6,171 bases of DNA from Archaeoglobus sp. (GTDB lineage: Archaea > Halobacteriota > Archaeoglobi > Archaeoglobales > Archaeoglobaceae). Positions 4,973-6,171 of the stretch are shown here, piece after piece. The stretch's first letter is position 1. Each line of letters begins with the position of its first letter. The notes beneath the pieces are model-generated. The model was not told where the DNA came from and made no database searches. It worked only from the letters and a program-made list of their open reading frames with translations. The DNA lies in the NCBI GenBank assembly GCA_003978865.1, contig QNXS01000090.1, positions 1-6,171 of the forward strand, in the 5' to 3' direction. The position numbers were made by a program, and so were the translations under genes.

Positions 4973-5797
4973 ATGTTAATCACAGATGACCACATGCATC
5001 TCTACAAGTATAAGAGAGAGAAAGCACTGGAGGAGTTTAAAAAAGCTGGAGGCACGCACGTGTTTCTTGTAACTTTACTGTCAAAGCACTACGGCATATT
5101 TCCAAGAAAAGGTGACGACTTTAGACAGATGTTTGATGCACATATAAAATTAGTAGAGAAAGCAAACAAGATAGTTAAAGCCTATGCTGTACTTGGAGTA
5201 CATCCTGCTGAGATAACAATTCTCGGAGAAAAACTCGGATATAAAGTTGCAGCAGACATCATGAAAGATGCACTGGATATAGCTGGAAATTATGTAGAGA
5301 TGGGTAAAGCTGTTGCTATAAAAAGTGGCAGACCGCACTACAGAGTAAGCGAGGAAGTCTGGAGATTAAGCAACGAGGTAATGTTACATGCATTTAAAGT
5401 TGCAAAGGATGTCGGATGTGCCGTACAATTGCACACTGAGAGTTTCAGCAGAAAGAGTATCGAGGAAATAGCGAGAATTGCAAGAAAAGCAGGCATAAAA
5501 CTTTACAGAGTTGTGAAACATTTCTCACCCCCAGCAATCGATGTATTCGAGGAAGTTGGCATATTTCCCTCAGTAATAGCGATGGGCGACAATGTGCTAA
5601 AAGCTGCAATTACGGGTGATAGATACACTGTTGAAACTGACTACATTGATGACCCGGACAGACCGGGAGCTGTTTTAGGTCCAAAAACAGTGCCGAAAAA
5701 AGTAAAAGAGCTGTTAAAAATGGGTTACAGTGAAGATTTTGTGATGAAAATATGTAAAGATAATATAGAGAAAATCTATGGCATAGATATGGATTAA
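4973..5797 (+). CDS. TatD-like TIM-barrel metal-dependent hydrolase
   Basis: A predicted cytosolic metal-dependent hydrolase of the amidohydrolase/TatD type (probably the archaeal COG1099 group), substrate unknown. The 274 residues show the expected order of metal ligands along a TIM barrel: D6-H7-M8-H9 at the first strand, GVHP (75-78) with H77, an AIKSGRPHY segment (115-123) with K117 and H122, QLHTES with H154 and E156, VVKHFSPP with H183, and VETDY with D223. TatD proper has a metal-bridging Glu (GEIG) where this protein has K117. Lys at that strand is the carbamylated bridging ligand in other amidohydrolases, so a two-metal site is still possible. The length is normal and nothing is truncated. 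The start codon follows the metal motif spacing and has a TATA box at 4939-4946. It is probably separate from the SWIM-dUTPase unit. A nuclease role, as for TatD, is possible but unproven. Confidence 0.85.
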   Translation: MLITDDHMHLYKYKREKALEEFKKAGGTHVFLVTLLSKHYGIFPRKGDDFRQMFDAHIKLVEKANKIVKAYAVLGVHPAEITILGEKLGYKVAADIMKDALDIAGNYVEMGKAVAIKSGRPHYRVSEEVWRLSNEVMLHAFKVAKDVGCAVQLHTESFSRKSIEEIARIARKAGIKLYRVVKHFSPPAIDVFEEVGIFPSVIAMGDNVLKAAITGDRYTVETDYIDDPDRPGAVLGPKTVPKKVKELLKMGYSEDFVMKICKDNIEKIYGIDMD

Positions 5798-5839
5798 GTC
5801 TGGCTATACATTGAAATCTTAGATTATTCACTCTGAGAC

Positions 5840-5845
5840 TTTTTT
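5840..5845 (+). terminator. Possible T-run terminator after the TatD-like gene
   Basis: Six T residues lie 43 nt past the stop codon, within a T-rich stretch that continues to about 5860. Archaeal termination often needs only such U-runs. No convincing hairpin precedes it. Confidence 0.4.
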
Positions 5846-5852
5846 GTATCTC

Positions 5853-5860
5853 TTTATATA
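5853..5860 (+). promoter_or_regulatory. Upstream TATA box before the universal stress protein gene
   Basis: TTTATATA is the best consensus TATA box in this gap. Initiation about 26 bp downstream falls at about 5883, giving a leader of about 67 nt for the start codon at 5950. An ATG lies exactly there and opens a short reading frame (5883-5993). This is one of two candidate promoters for the gene. Confidence 0.45.
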
Positions 5861-5892
5861 CTCTCATAAGATCGTTATACTCATGCAGAAAG

Positions 5893-5900
5893 TTATAAAT
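5893..5900 (+). promoter_or_regulatory. Downstream TATA box of the universal stress protein gene
   Basis: TTATAAAT, preceded by a purine-rich flank (GCAGAAAG, 5885-5892). Initiation near 5923 would give a leader of about 27 nt that includes the strong ribosome binding site at 5937-5943, a simpler arrangement than the upstream TATA box. Confidence 0.5.
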
Positions 5901-5936
5901 AATCTTATCATTATAATAATTTGCAACGAGAAAATT

Positions 5937-5943
5937 GGGGGTG
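5937..5943 (+). promoter_or_regulatory. Ribosome binding site deciding the GTG start
   Basis: GGGGGTG lies 6 nt before GTG 5950 and is the strongest plus-strand Shine-Dalgarno match noted. It favours 5950 over the in-frame GTG at 5941, which overlaps the site itself. Confidence 0.6.
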
Positions 5944-5949
5944 TCAGTT

Positions 5950-6171
5950 GTGATAAGAAGGTTGTTGTTTCCTGTAGATTTTTCAATGGTTAGTGAACAT
6001 GCAATGGGAAACTGTATTCCAAAGTTTTTCAGCACAGGTGTTGCGGAGGAGCTCGTGCTAATTCATGTAGTAGATACAACCGCTTTACCGGATATAATGG
6101 ATGAATATAGAAGAGAAGTTAAAGAAAAACTCGAGAATGTCGCCAGCGAATTTAAAGATATGGGTATAAAC
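5950..6171 (+). CDS. Universal stress protein (UspA family), 5' part only
   Basis: Universal stress proteins are small cytosolic proteins, often ATP-binding dimers, raised under stress. Only the first 74 residues are in the window; the frame runs open to the last base. It begins with the typical first strand RRLLFPVDFS, in which D10 matches the conserved Asp that contacts the adenine nucleotide. It continues with the helix SMVSEHAMGNCIPKFF and the second strand ELVLIHVVD, followed by a charged helix. The start is GTG, chosen for the GGGGGTG site 6 nt upstream. The C-terminal GxxGxxxxGS nucleotide loop lies beyond the edge, so ATP binding cannot be judged. Two TATA boxes precede it, which suggests its own transcription unit. 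Confidence 0.8.
   Translation, partial: MIRRLLFPVDFSMVSEHAMGNCIPKFFSTGVAEELVLIHVVDTTALPDIMDEYRREVKEKLENVASEFKDMGIN

Noticed and set aside
5610..6035. Minus-strand open frame across the tatD-like end and usp start
   Set aside because: It covers clear coding on the plus strand at both ends, has Cys/Leu/Phe-rich composition and no recognisable domain.

Overview
The window is archaeal, and most likely from a hyperthermophilic euryarchaeon close to the Archaeoglobales. It encodes transcription factor B (TFB), the H/ACA RNP protein Gar1, a fused enzyme for di-myo-inositol phosphate synthesis (a solute of hyperthermophiles), an archaeal-type dUTPase and a SWIM zinc-finger protein. Promoters look archaeal: TATA boxes lie about 26 bp upstream of likely start sites, and some genes look leaderless. 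The DNA is AT-rich and Arg is mostly AGA/AGG. The order-level guess is an inference from gene content, not a match to a genome.

Layout. (1) Positions 10-1234, minus strand: gar1 then tfb, probably one transcript. They overlap by 95 nt, and the overlap encodes a Lys/Arg/Gly-rich Gar1 tail in one frame and a Lys/Glu-rich TFB N-terminus in another. (2) Positions 1235-1439: a divergent promoter region with TATA boxes on both sides, two perfect palindromes and a cluster of TTACC/GGTAA elements. (3) Positions 1440-2744, plus strand: bifunctional CTP:inositol-1-phosphate cytidylyltransferase / DIPP synthase. (4) Positions 2937-3347: a secreted thioredoxin-fold lipoprotein. (5) Positions 3409-3975: a DUF2150-like protein of unknown function, probably leaderless. 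(6) Positions 4052-4920: a SWIM zinc-finger protein next to or overlapping a dUTPase, probably an operon. (7) Positions 4973-5797: a TatD-like TIM-barrel metal hydrolase with its own TATA box. (8) Positions 5950-6171: the start of a universal stress protein, cut by the window edge.

How the genes relate. gar1-tfb is an information-processing pair (rRNA pseudouridylation and transcription initiation). DIPP synthase makes a heat/osmotic-stress solute. The SWIM-dUTPase pair points to genome maintenance: dUTPase keeps uracil out of DNA, and SWIM proteins of the Sws1 type work with RecA-family recombinases. The remaining genes look like single units rather than one pathway. I see no mobile element, CRISPR array, rRNA or tRNA. 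The most unusual points are the dual-coded low-complexity tails of Gar1 and TFB, the SWIM-dUTPase pairing, the Lys in place of the usual Glu in the TatD-like enzyme, and two separate tandem repeats with a 14-bp period.
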